Assembly: GCA_025529335.1 (NCBI GenBank)
Contig: JAMYHX010000020.1
Span: forward strand, 1-64,000
DNA length: 64,000 nt
Direction: 5' to 3'
Origin: Rhizopus sp. PT2906
Taxonomy: Eukaryota; Mucoromycota; Mucoromycetes; Mucorales; Rhizopodaceae
Position 1 is the first letter of the stretch; the number at the start of each line of letters is the position of its first letter. The position numbers and the translations under genes were made by a program. The notes below the pieces were generated by a model. That model did not search any database. It saw only the letters and a list, made by a program, of their open reading frames with translations, and was not told the origin of the DNA. Of the stretch, positions 1 through 10,555 are shown one piece after another.

Positions 1-1329
1 GCGACAAGAACAGTGATGATCACGGGTGATACTGCGCTTACAGGAGTCTATATCGCTCGACAATGTGGTATGGTTCAGCAAGGTGCTCGTGTCTTGTTGG
101 GAGATTTGGATAAAAGCAAGAACCGCATTGTTTGGTCTGATGTGAATGAACCTGAGCTCTTTCCGGACGTCAATGTGGATGAGGTGCTCTTGAATCAAGA
201 TCATACACCAGTTGAACTGGCCGTTACTGGTAAGGCATTTGATTGGCTTTGTGATCATAACAAGATGAGAAAGTATCTCTTGGACACTCGTGTATTCGCT
301 CGTATGACGCCCTCAGGTAAAGTCAAGTGTATCCAGCTTCATATGGAACGTGGTATAACTGCCATGACGGGTGACGGCGGTAATGACTGTGGTGCTCTTC
401 GTGCTGCTCATGTTGGTATTGCCATGTCAGATGCTGAAGCCTCAATTGTGTCTCCGTTTAGTACAAGCATTCGCAGTGTACGCTCTTGTGTTGAATTGAT
501 TCGTCAGGGTCGTGGTGCTCTTGCTACATCCATTACAAACTACAAGTACTTAGTTATGTACGGCCAAGTGATGATGATGCTAAAGATATACACTTTCTAT
601 TTTTCTATTACTATGTCGCAAAATGTCTGGATCGCCGTCGATGTCCTCATTACCGTCTTGCTCACCTGGGCTGTGTCTCAATCACGTGCTGCTAAACGAC
701 TTGAGGATCAGCGTCCTACTGCGCAACTGTTGGGTCCACAGACGCTTGCATCCGGTTTGGGGCTTGTCACCATCAATTGGTTATTCCTGATAGGAGCGTT
801 TGTGATGCTCTTCAAGCAGCCTTGGTTCCGATGCCACGAATTTGATTCGTCCGCTGTAGATATTTCCAAATGGTGGTTATTAGCAGACAACTATGAAGCA
901 GAGGTGCTTGCGCTTGTCTGTCTGTTCCAATTCATCAATAATGCAGCTGTGTTCAATTTTGGTTACAAGTTCCGAAAGAGTTTCTATCGCAACTATGCGC
1001 TTGTCTTCCTTTGGCTCCTTTACATTGCCATTGTTTCTTATTGGTTATTGGCTGATCCCAATCGTTTCGGATGCTTATTCCGTTTCAACTGTGGAACAAG
1101 TGAAGTGCTTGAACAAATGAATTATACCGTACCATCGATCTATATTGAACCTTATAATACACCATTAGGACATAACGTCATGCCTTGGGATTTTCGATGG
1201 AAACTCTGGGCTCTCTGTATTGGCAATTGTTTGGCAGCCTTGGCTTATGAGAAAATAATTGTGATTGGACCTGTTCATAGATACTTGGCAAAGAAATACC
1301 CAGTAAAGAGACTTGAAGTAAAGAATTAA
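1..1329 (+). CDS. P5B-type cation-transporting P-type ATPase, C-terminal part (5' truncated by window)
   Basis: Open from base 1 in the same frame as the first ATG at 16, so the gene starts before the window. The visible part carries the ATPase hinge (ITAMTGDGGNDCGALRAAHVG, about residues 117-137), followed by a SDAEASIVSPF stretch typical of the P5B (Ypk9/ATP13A2-like) subfamily rather than P5A/Spf1. About six hydrophobic segments follow, matching M5-M10, and a basic C-terminal tail ends at TAA. Family knowledge: P5B pumps sit in vacuolar or late endosomal membranes and act in polyamine or metal homeostasis; the substrate cannot be read here. The phosphorylation site (DKTGT) lies upstream, out of view. 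No intron is seen in this part. Subfamily assignment is fairly sure; transported substrate is not. Confidence 0.87.
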   Translation, partial: ATRTVMITGDTALTGVYIARQCGMVQQGARVLLGDLDKSKNRIVWSDVNEPELFPDVNVDEVLLNQDHTPVELAVTGKAFDWLCDHNKMRKYLLDTRVFARMTPSGKVKCIQLHMERGITAMTGDGGNDCGALRAAHVGIAMSDAEASIVSPFSTSIRSVRSCVELIRQGRGALATSITNYKYLVMYGQVMMMLKIYTFYFSITMSQNVWIAVDVLITVLLTWAVSQSRAAKRLEDQRPTAQLLGPQTLASGLGLVTINWLFLIGAFVMLFKQPWFRCHEFDSSAVDISKWWLLADNYEAEVLALVCLFQFINNAAVFNFGYKFRKSFYRNYALVFLWLLYIAIVSYWLLADPNRFGCLFRFNCGTSEVLEQMNYTVPSIYIEPYNTPLGHNVMPWDFRWKLWALCIGNCLAALAYEKIIVIGPVHRYLAKKYPVKRLEVKN

Positions 1330-1558
1330 AAAAGTATATTCGACAGCTGGGCTGTTGTTGTTGTTCTATAAGTAAAAGATAATTGTGTAATGAATAAAAT
1401 AGTTTTGCATTCATGTTTTTTGATTGGATAAGCAAAGAAAAAATTTTTTTTCCATCTGCTTATTTGATCCCCACTTTTATGCCCCCCGAAAGATAAAAAG
1501 AGGAAAAGTTGTCCTCTTTTTTTTCTCTCTTTCTTTCTCTTTTATTCAATTATAAAAA

Positions 1559-2720
1559 ATGTCTTTTGGTGGTAGATCTTGTTACAAATGTGGTGAACGC
1601 AAGTAAAAATTCCAATTTTAATAACAAAGAAAAGAAAAAAAAAAAAAAAGGAAACAGAGATGTATATTCTACAAAAGAGATATGTATTGTCTCCATTAGT
1701 GATTATTATGTGTGGTAAATCTATCATTCTATATAGTCACTCTATAGAACACTAGTTTATACATCTATCTTTTTTTTTTCTTTCTTTCTTTCTTTGCATA
1801 GCAAATTCACACAGATCTTATTCTTTTTTTGTTTGTTTGTGTGGATTTGTTAATCTACTCCTAATTTCGTTTACTTGTTATTTTTATTGTATAAAAAATA
1901 ATAAATAAATAAAAGGAGTAGAAGAAAGAGGTGATATATGAACAGTGTTGCTTATACTTTATGTTTTTTTATAATAGCCGGTCATCAGGCTAGAGATTGC
2001 CAAAAGTCTGAATCAGTTTGGTAAAAAATGAGGGAAAAGGGAGTGTGAAGGGAATATAGACTTACCATTGTGCGTATGTAGTTATAACTGTCAACAAGAA
2101 GGTCATATGTCCAAGGACTGGTATGTGTTTGCATGTTTATGTGTATATAATGAGTTACTGATAAATTATATGTGCACAGTCCAGAGCCTCGTGCTGAAAA
2201 ACTCTGCTTCAAGTGTAATCAATCCGGTCACTTGGTAAAGAACTGCAGAAAATCTAGTTGACGTGTATATACTCATTGCTTGTCGTAGTCTCGTGAATGT
2301 CCTAGCTTCTATGAAAGTGGTCCTACTTGTTACAACTGTAATCAAACTGGTCACATGTCTCGTGATTGTCCTGAAGGTAACAGTGGCTATGGTGGTAGCC
2401 GTGGCTATGGATCCAGTGGTGGTAGATCTTGCTACAAGTGTGGTCAAGCTGGTCACATCAGTCGCGAGTAAGTATAATAAGGAGTATATACACACACATA
2501 TAAATCTAACGTATCATAGTTGCTCAATGGGTCAAGGTCCCAAGTGTTACAACTGTGGTAACTCTGGTCACATCTCCAGAGATTGTGATCAACCTACTCA
2601 AGCAAAGACTTGTTACAAGTGTCAACAAACCGGTCATATTGTAAGTTCATAATGTTGTGGGTTTAGAGTACAGATATTCATTATTATCCATAGGCACGCG
2701 AATGTCCTTCTGAAGCTTAA
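1559..2720 (+). CDS. GIS2: CCHC zinc-knuckle nucleic-acid-binding protein, CNBP/Gis2 type
   Basis: Seven coding exons: 1559-1598, 1978-2020, 2082-2120, 2180-2234, 2289-2467, 2520-2640, 2694-2720; 167 aa. The spliced protein has seven C-x2-C-x4-H-x4-C knuckles (the first is CYKCGEPGHQARDC, the last CYKCQQTGHIAREC) with a short Gly/Ser/Arg linker after the fourth. Seven knuckles is the count in yeast Gis2 and human CNBP. These bind single-stranded G-rich RNA or DNA and act in translation control. Each exon junction falls inside a knuckle, and the CCHC spacing fixes the phase. Intron 1 (1599-1977) must be GC-AG: the donor GCAAGT is the only one found that gives correct knuckle spacing, and the GT three bases further on gives a premature stop. 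The call on family is firm; intron 1 is inferred from spacing. Confidence 0.9.
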
Positions 2721-2984
2721 TTTTTCTCTTTCAATTCATTGTAAAGGCTACTCATATTATTTACAACAAAAAATAGCTGTTTAATAAAATCAAAAAACAC
2801 GCTTAAGTGAATATTTTCATAAATCATAAACAAGATGTGTGTGTGTCCAGTTTACAGTGCTAAAAAAAAACGTCATAAATACATTCATTCTCCGCTGAAA
2901 AGGCTCTCATTTGGGGGTGGATGAGAGAGGGGGTGGATAACCCAGTAATAAAAAAATCTTTTCTTCCTACAAGAAATAACAAAA

Positions 2985-3302
2985 ATGTCTGCCTGGAAAG
3001 CTGCTGGTATTACGTATGTCAATATATATATATATATATATATATGTAGTCTCATGTCAGTAAACTCATATTCCAATTAGCTATCTTCAATACGCCAACA
3101 TTTGTGCTCGTGCTGTTCGTAATGCCTTAAAGGATGAGCCTCGTGCCATTGCTCTCCGTCGTAACCAAAACAACCTCAAATTCGCCAAGTGGGAAAATGG
3201 CGTTGCTAAAGAACAAGTAAGTGTTATATATAAATACAAGGGAAGAATTGTTTTCTAATGAATCTAATGTAGCAATTCATTGTCCCTCCCAAGGCCAACT
3301 AA
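2985..3302 (+). CDS. ATP15: Mitochondrial ATP synthase epsilon subunit
   Basis: Three exons: 2985-3013, 3081-3216, 3273-3302; 64 aa. The start MSAWKAAGITYLQYANICAR is the diagnostic N-terminus of the eukaryotic epsilon subunit (not bacterial epsilon), which sits in the central stalk of F1 next to gamma and delta on the matrix side. Length matches the family (about 60-70 aa). The protein has no cleavable presequence, as usual for this subunit. Intron 1 contains a TA dinucleotide run (about 3022-3045). Donor sites are GTATGT and GTAAGT. It ends with VPPKAN then TAA. Confident call. Confidence 0.93.
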
Positions 3303-3662
3303 ATCCATGATTAATTTACAATAAATGCTTTTTGTTACAAGTGCTGTATTTTGTGTAAAGAAGCAAGTTTATATTGATGCAACTATTTCTATTAAAAAGG
3401 GAGAGAGAGTGAGTAAGAGAGAGGGAGAGCGAGAATGGGAGATGATGGTTTACAATGTGTTTGCTATTATGACATTAATTGATCTTGAGTTGATTTTCTT
3501 TTTATTTCACACAAAATGAGGTTTATGAACATAATACATACACATGAGTGCTTATATGTACATTTGATAACATGATCTCTAAGCCAAGTTGGTGAACTAT
3601 TCTATATTTTGTCATGATATTCATATCAACACAGCCAGTCACCTCAGTTTCTCTCTCTCTCT

Positions 3663-3706
<44 letters not shown>

Positions 3707-3755
3707 TTTTTGTTTTACCAGCTTTTCAAGACAGTAAAAAAATATACAAGCAAAA
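3303..3755. other. Intergenic region between ATP15 and ISY1 with TA and poly-T microsatellites
   Basis: Holds the ATP15 3' UTR (AATAAA at 3320) and the ISY1 promoter. A TA dinucleotide run followed by a T tract of more than 20 bases occupies about 3665-3711, just upstream of the ISY1 start. GA-rich stretch near 3400-3440. No convincing ORF. Confidence 0.6.
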
Positions 3756-4578
3756 ATGGTAAGAAACAAGTCAATAAGAAAAAGACAAGACTGACATGAC
3801 CAAAGGCTCGTAATGAAGAAAAGGCACAATCTATGCTTTACAGATTCCGTGAAGCACAAGCAGCACAGTTAGGATTAGCAAAAACAAAACAACGCAGACC
3901 AGGATTTGCAGGTTCAGTTAGCTCGATAACAGAAGCTGAAATGTGGAGAAGAGATCTTTTGAGTGAAATATCTCGAAAAATAGCTAAAATTCAAGATGGT
4001 AAAAAAAAAACAAACACATGTGCCAGCTCATTGTCATGATCAACCTAATATCATTATTCTTTTGTCAGTCAGTTTATCTGATTATCAAGTGCGCGATTTG
4101 AACGATGAAATCAACAAACTGATGGGTCAAAAATATCATTGGGAAAAGAGAATTGTCGAACTGGGTGGTCCAGACTATACAGTAAATATGACACGTATAT
4201 GTGATTAACAATACTCATCATCTTTTAGAGATCAGGTCCAAGGATGTTTAGTTATGAAGGTAGAGAAGCACCAGGCATTAGAGGATACAGGTAAACATAA
4301 ACTATACGCGTGTATATCTTTGTTGTATGCTTATATACTTTGTATATAGATACTTTGGTCGTGCAAGAGATTTACCAGGAGTGAGAGAACTCTTTGAACA
4401 AGAGGTTGCAGAGCCTGTTAATAGATCAATAACAGAGATCAACCGTGACATAGACGCCAACTATTACGGATATCATGATGAAGAGAACCAAGTGCTACTA
4501 GAGTATGAAAAGGCTCTTGAGAAAGAACTTGCACAGAAACTGCTATCTACTCCACTTGAATCGTTGGAAAAAGAATAA
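3756..4578 (+). CDS. ISY1: Pre-mRNA splicing factor ISY1 (NineTeen-complex associated)
   Basis: Exons 3756-3758, 3806-3998, 4069-4181, 4229-4290, 4350-4578; 199 aa. The spliced start MARNEEKAQSMLYRFREAQA is the highly conserved ISY1 N-terminus, followed by ITEAEMWRRDLLSEISRKIAK, RDLNDEINKLMGQKYHWEKR and LGGPDY blocks. ISY1 joins the activated spliceosome and helps position the first-step catalytic centre. Exon 1 consists only of the ATG: the next bases are GTAAG, and a 47-nt intron with a CTGAC branch site ends at CAAAG before GCTCGT (Ala-Arg). Without this splice the ATG at 3794 runs into a stop after five codons. The protein is shorter than human ISY1 (285 aa) because it lacks the extended charged C-terminus. 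Confidence 0.9.
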
Positions 4579-4830
4579 AAGCTAAACACTGTGTGTAGAT
4601 TGTCCAATTGAGCTCAATAAGGTCACTTGATAAGATACACAGAGTCCTTTTGGGATCGATGTTTAAATGAAAACCATTGTTTATAATAAATACATGGATT
4701 ATTTTTGAATATCAACAATCCCGTTTTTGCAGAAGCTACAAAGAAAAAGTCATTACACAAGTCATTGTATATGTTTACGGTATTAGCTTATTAAGAAAAA
4801 GATTTATAACGCGTGTTTGATATTAGAAGC
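4579..4830. other. Intergenic, no gene seen
   Basis: AT-rich DNA between ISY1 and the transposase remnant. It contains AATAAA at about 4686-4691, a likely poly(A) signal for ISY1. No ORF or repeat stands out. Confidence 0.4.
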
Positions 4831-4833
4831 TCA

Positions 4834-5540
4834 TCATAAGTTACTTACGTTGTTCATCTCCATAAAACCTCCTTTCATTCCTCCTTTATCTATTATATCT
4901 AACATACTCTTCAAGAAGATAAGAATATGATCTGTATTAGCTCTTTTTTCTGCTATTACAAACTCGGATGTTCGGGTAACCTTTCTTTTCTTATATACAC
5001 ACGAATTTCTCTTACATATGTCGATAGTACCAGCAATACTTGTACCCCCCCCCCCGAGTTGGGACTTTAACCTTGGTAAGTTGATTTTTAGAGGTCCATG
5101 CTCGATTTCACATGATGTACAGATTGAAATTGGCTTCATCTATAAAAGCACAATTCTTCTGGTAATCAACATGATTCTCTTTGCATTTTTTAATATATAT
5201 AACCTTCTTTTTCGAAGTGTCATATCAAATCTCGTTCTTCACAGAGAAATCTCAGCTCTCTTCAAAGATAATTACATTTCGTTCTCATATGCTTATAAAC
5301 TGCATTGACTGATGTTCTTTTAAACCTGGGAAAAGCTTTACATAGCTCGTCGTAGTATTGATTCGCAGTTGATGCAGTATTTGAATCAATGTAGTTGATC
5401 AAGAACTGAGTATGCTTTTATACTTTACTCGGGCTAGTTGAAAGTCTTTAAGTATCAATTTGACGAGGTTATGTCTTTATTTCTTCCAACTCATCATCAG
5501 CTCATGCTATCTTTACTGAGCATAACCATAAGTTATATCT
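4834..5540 (-). pseudogene. Decayed DDE-type (Tc1/mariner superfamily) transposase
   Basis: Read on the minus strand, scattered frames give a recognisable transposase order: a helix-turn-helix-like block (HTQFLINYIDSN, near 5400), then NCAFIDEANFNL (about 5130-5160, carrying the first catalytic Asp in FIDEA), then TSIAGTIDICKRN, then KSMLDIIDKGGMKGGF followed by MEMNN where functional relatives have a VMDN-type second Asp. Stops and frameshifts interrupt the frame (for example TGA just after NFNLYIM), and an 11-bp C run at 5045-5055 accompanies a frame change. It is therefore dead. The family is inferred from motif order; no terminal inverted repeats were identified. Ends are approximate. Confidence 0.65.
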
Positions 5541-5662
5541 TTCCTCTCTATCTCTGATTATTCCTTCAAGTAATATTCATCTACAAATTGTTTCTTCATA
5601 AATTAATTTATTCAAAACTCAGTAATAGCACTTTCTTCTTTTTAGTTTGCACCTTATTCATC

Positions 5663-6893
5663 ATGAAGCGAGTCATTTCGCTCTTTTGCGCACTCGCTAT
5701 TTATATCAGCTTGACTTTAGCACAGGCAGACCCTAAAAAGGATAAGCTTACATCTCTTATCAACCAAGAAGGCATTATCAAGCTAAATTCTAATACCTAT
5801 GATCGCTTCACTGAAGGAAAACGTAATTATGGCATGGTCGTGTTATTGACTGCCCTTAGCCCTCAATTCAACTGTCATCCATGCCGGTAATATGCTTCAA
5901 CATGTAGCAGAATGAGACGCGCGTCATGCTTATAAATTTATTATAGTGAATTTGACCCCGAGTTCAGTCTTGTCGCCAAAAGCATCCAAAGTAGCAAGCA
6001 TAATAAGGACCTCTTTTTTGGACACCTTGACTTTGCTGATGGACAAGCTATTTACCAAAAGGTACGTCCTATATCATCGTAAGTAAATAAGCTCATTCTT
6101 TTTTTTTTTTTTGGGTCATAGCTTCAACTTGTATCTGCACCCAATGTCTTTTACTTTCCACCTCAAAAGGCTGGAGAATCAAAAGAGTTTATCAAGTATG
6201 ATCTTACCAGAAAGTAAGTGGTTACCTCTTTAATAATAGAAATGATATGTTGATAATATATTAGTGGTTTTGCTGCAGAGACCTTTGCTGACTTTTTGAG
6301 TCAACAAACTGGATTCAAAGTAAAAGTGAAGAGACCTTTCAACTATGTCAAATTTGGTGGTCAATTATTCCTTGCGATTGGAGCAGCAGCCATTCTCAAG
6401 TTGATATATCGTAATTTTGGATTTATCGTCTATCACAAGACAACCTGGACTGCTGTCTCCATCTTGACCGTATTGATAATGACATCTGGCTATATGTGGA
6501 ACCGTATTCGCGCACCAGCTTATGTTATTCCAACTCAAAGTGGACAAATCAATTACATCGCTCAGGGGTAAAATCATAAATGTGTAAGTATGATTGCAGG
6601 CTATTTAACTTTTTTGCTAGTTTTTCATCACAACTTGGTATTGAGTCACAGATAGTTGCCAGTATATGTAAGTAATGGCCTTAATAACAGGACAAGGATT
6701 AATTATAGTTGTAGATGGATCTCTTGGATTGTCCGTGCTTGCATTAATCAAGATGGTACCTCATTTTGAAGAAAAGAGTCGACAAAGATTTGCTGTCTTT
6801 TTATGGATCGGATGCTTTGTATTTATCTTTAGTATATTATTGGCTCTGTTCAAGATCAAAAACGGAGGCTATCCCTTCAAGTTGCTTATGTAG
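5663..6893 (+). CDS. OST3: Oligosaccharyltransferase thioredoxin-like subunit OST3/OST6
   Basis: Exons 5663-5886, 5947-6061, 6122-6213, 6265-6567, 6621-6667, 6715-6893; 319 aa. Signal peptide (about residues 1-20), then a lumenal thioredoxin-like domain with a CHPC redox motif (Cys71 and Cys74), then four membrane segments, ending in NGGYPFKLLM. OST3/6 forms transient mixed disulfides with nascent glycoproteins to help N-glycosylation by the ER oligosaccharyltransferase. I chose the ATG at 5663 because it begins the signal peptide; an in-frame ATG at 5588 would add 25 residues. The last acceptor could be 6709 or 6715, both in frame; 6715 fits the expected spacing of the third membrane helix better. 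Confidence 0.9.
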
Positions 6894-7056
6894 TCATGTT
6901 TTCTAATGAAATAAATCTTGATTTTATATAAGAAAATGAAGGGAATGTGTCATTAAATTATAATAAAGAAAAACAATGATTAAGGTCAAGTAATGGTGCT
7001 TTGTACAATTTACTGATGCAATTTGCAAATATGATAATAAATATATAAAATACATT

Positions 7057-7530
7057 CTATGAGTCTTCTTCTTCTTCTTCATCATCATCACTTTCCTCTC
7101 CTTCTTCATCTTCTGATTTTGGACCCAATAATGCTTCTTCTTTTGTTGTAATAATCTCCTTTGATTCTAAGCACTTTGCACAAACACCTCTATTACGAGC
7201 ACAGTTATCACACAAGACATGGTATGCTTCTTTAATAGCTTTTTCTTGACAGCCAGTACTAAAATATTATATTAGTGTATCAAACAAAGAATAAAAAGAA
7301 ACAACTTACCATCGCTTGGGTGTAGTCAAAGGCTTATATTTCTTATACTTCTTACGCCACAGAATAACATCAGTGCAACGCTGACAGAGGCCGTATACTG
7401 GCAAGGCTGCTATCTGTCGAGTCTTTTTAGAATTTTTGTTGGCTTTCCATGCCGTCGTGTTTTGATGTGCTTGACCCTTTTTGGAGTTATTGCCTTTACG
7501 ACTTGATGTTTTACTTTCGTAGATTGACAT
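7057..7530 (-). CDS. DUF2039 / C9orf85-like zinc-binding protein
   Basis: Two exons on the minus strand: 7530-7310 and 7258-7057; 140 aa. It begins MSIYESKTSSRKGNNSKKGQ and contains HQNTTAWK, GLCQRCTDVILWRKKYKKYK, CTGC, CDNC and CAKC, which is the C9orf85/DUF2039 pattern of four cysteine pairs, probably binding two zinc ions. The C-terminus is an acidic run of Asp and Glu. The function of the family is not established. The gene converges with OST3, with 163 bp between the stop codons. Confidence 0.85.
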
Positions 7531-9912
7531 TTTGGCAATAATAACAATAATAAAAGGAGAATTGACCGGATTCAAAAAAGCTTAAAGGAAATGAAAAGAT
7601 AACCCGTCACAATTTCTGATCCAACTCTGCTCCCAAATTAGGGAAACACTACGCACACGCGGAAATACAGGCTAAAATAAAATTAATGTGGCGTATACAT
7701 AATTGTTTTTTTGGGTTTTACTCTTTGCATAATTTTCAATACTACATTCTTTGAAGAAAGAAAAGCAAAAGAAAAGATTGACCACAAAATACGTTATTCT
7801 TATAGATACGTCATGCCCAATACTCATTGGCCGTGATAAATCCATGCAATAATCCTGTTTTCTTATAAAATGAAACTATTTTTAATGATGAACTCTCAAC
7901 ATAATAAAGAGATTATTACAGATTCATCGACACATACTTTTCTTATACTTTAGTGCTATACATAGTGTTGAATGTAGGTGTGGTTTGTCTAGTGTTATAA
8001 AATAAAATATTATAAAATATACAATAAAGCTTGAACAGCATCATTCATGCAGATAAGGGTTACTTCAGATATGATAAAGAATAACATCATAAGGAATAAA
8101 TACTGACTTATAAACGGCGAATAAGCTTTATAGTCTTTGCATTAACACATCTTGATCCAGTGTTATCAGTAAAGCTGCACTGAGACAAGCAGAGGACCAA
8201 TGAGTACAATAAGATAAGATGAGCTTCACAATGACATAACAATAGAACCGGAATAGAAGCTTACTGTTTATTACATTAAAAATTTAAATGAGGTTTCTCG
8301 GAATAAATACTCTCCTGTTTGTGTCTAGGTTTCAGCTCTCAGATCAACAATTGATCAGGTACAAATCCTAATGCCGTCTAAAAGAAGAACTCCAAGAAGT
8401 CCTCTATAATGAATGAATGATATTTTATAAATAGCAAGCCCCTGTTTTTTCTTATACACACGCAAAAACGCTATGAATATTGTGATAATTGGTCAATAGG
8501 CGGGAAAGATTTGGAATACAAGAAGATGAAATGAGTCTCTTTGTAATCCTTTTATTAACAAAGGAAGTGATTCATGGGAATAAGAAAATTGATCTTTAAA
8601 TTGAAGAATAGATGCTGTCAACCAATTACATCTTATGAATTGTCATCAACTACTACAGACTATAAACGACATGAGTCAGTGTTGTAGAATTAATACGAGG
8701 TATTATGCTAATGTCGAATAAAAAAGATAACTTTGGCCTGTGTACTAAATATATTGATTAGATTACGTCAAAAGATATAGTCTTCTTTGGTAAAAACGTA
8801 GAAATACGGCAAATACCCCACTTTGCGATTGGTTGATTGATTTGAGATTATGCTGGCATGAGAATTAAGCATGAATTGCATCAAGATAAACATACAAAAT
8901 ACTATCTTTTAAAGTGAATGCTAAAGTAACTTGAAATATGTAGATAAAATGAACATAACATATTTTGAAAGAATTCTTAGTAATTATAACCTTGCTCCTC
9001 CACTTAATTATTGGTTCGATTATTTGTATTCAGCTAGTTGCAGATGTATATAATAGATCTATATACTTTGAGACAGCAGGCAATACGCTGTACCTGCCAT
9101 TTTGACTCGAGTCACCTGAGACCTTTAAACCAACCATGGTACCTGACAGGTTGAAAAGAAGTATAGAAAGTTAATTTGACCTAGTTTGCTATCATTATAT
9201 GAGCCATCCTGTATAAAAAACGACTTGAAAGACAATGACGTTTTATACAAATAAATAAAACCTTCTGTTCTGGTGTGTCCATAGTGTTTTCGCGTGCATT
9301 TTCGCGTGCATTTTTGCGTGTGCGTAGTGTTTCCCTCCAAATTATGTTCCCTTACTAATGAAAGAAATAAAAGAATACAGATATGGATCAGCCAGGGCTT
9401 CAAGTCTTATCATTCAACTTGAAGAGCATGTGTAGATATTTACAATATGTATTATGAACACATTGATTATATTTTTCTCACAATTTATTGTAGCATTGAG
9501 GCTTAGACGATAAATGTTACAATAGCGAATACTCCTAGTTGGAAGTTATATATATAATAGCTTAGAGTAAAGAGTAACGGTGATTATCCAAGACAAGATT
9601 GTCTAGGGGCATCATTATCAAACAAGAGAGAAGAGGGATGAAAATATTAAGCCAGAATAGACTCTCAAATTTAGTTTGAGTGATCAGGAACAAAGCTGTA
9701 TGATGTGTTATTAAAAGCCCAACAATACGGCATGTACTTTTTTATCCCATCTTCTCCTACGAGATGTTGCCCTTATGAAGTTGGTGTCCCCATTGTTGTA
9801 ATGAGCATGCCAAAACCATTGGCCCAGTGACTGCTAATGTGACTTGTTATATACTTGTTCATTAGAACAAATTATTTCTGGTAATATGAGTTACTACATT
9901 TTTTTCTTCATT
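7531..9912. other. 2.4-kb intergenic region, no gene seen
   Basis: AT-rich DNA with no ORF showing domain or codon signal on either strand. Small features: a 12-bp unit (ttttcgcgtgca) at 9287-9298 and 9299-9310 followed by a diverged third copy to about 9322, and the perfect 12-bp palindrome TGACTCGAGTCA at 9103-9114. Reading frames here are short and compositionally random. The region includes the promoters of the DUF2039 gene (left) and RSA3 (right). Confidence 0.5.
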
Positions 9913-10531
9913 ATGGTAAAATCAAAAAAGAGAGCAGCATCAGCAAATATAGAAAGAGAGCCTGTTAAAGCTCCAAAAAGACAAGACAAAGTAAAAATAA
10001 AATAAAGACACTTTCTATTTCTTAAACTGACGCAATATGTTTAGATTGATAAAGGTAAAAGAACAGCTACATTGCATTGGAGTTGTATAAACATGAAATA
10101 ATATAGAAAATGAAGAGAGTCTATTTGATAATTTGGATGAAGAAATGGATCCTAAAGAATTAGAACACGTCTTGAAACAAGTAGACGAAGATGATGGTTC
10201 TATAGTGGATACTTTTATGGATGAGACTGAAGATCAAGATACAGAAGAAGAAGAAGAAGAAGAAAAAGAAGAAGAAAAAGATAGTAATAATGATGATGAT
10301 AATATGCCTCAAAAGGACAAGACAAGCTCTGAGCGATTCAGAGACTTATTTATGACTAAAATAACTCAAGCATTTAGCACAGACTTGGATCAAATCAGAC
10401 AGGAACCTGGATTAGATGGTCCTCGTTTGAACGTATTGATTGATTCATTAGAAGCTGGCATTGATATATTTTCTTCAATAGAAAAGGAAATTGTGTTGGC
10501 AGACGAAGAAAAGACAAGTAGTAGTTTGTAA
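9913..10531 (+). CDS. RSA3: Ribosome assembly protein 3 (Rsa3 family)
   Basis: Exons 9913-9990, 10045-10054, 10107-10531; 170 aa. Basic N-terminus (MVKSKKRAASANIEREPVKA), long acidic Glu/Asp run, then the C-terminal Rsa3 domain: SERFRDLFMTKITQAFSTDL, IRQEPGLDGPRLNVLIDSL, EAGIDIFSSIEKEIVL. Rsa3 is a nucleolar factor of early 60S ribosomal subunit assembly with the Dbp6-Npa1 group. Exon 2 is only 10 nt (ATTGATAAAG) between two introns with good signals (branch CTGAC at 10027, acceptor TTTAG; donor GTAAAA, acceptor TATAG). It is the only solution I found that keeps exons 1 and 3 in phase. The stop codon is 24 bp from the convergent dehydrogenase stop. Confidence 0.85.
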
Positions 10532-10555
10532 ATAAATCATTTATATTTCGTGTTT

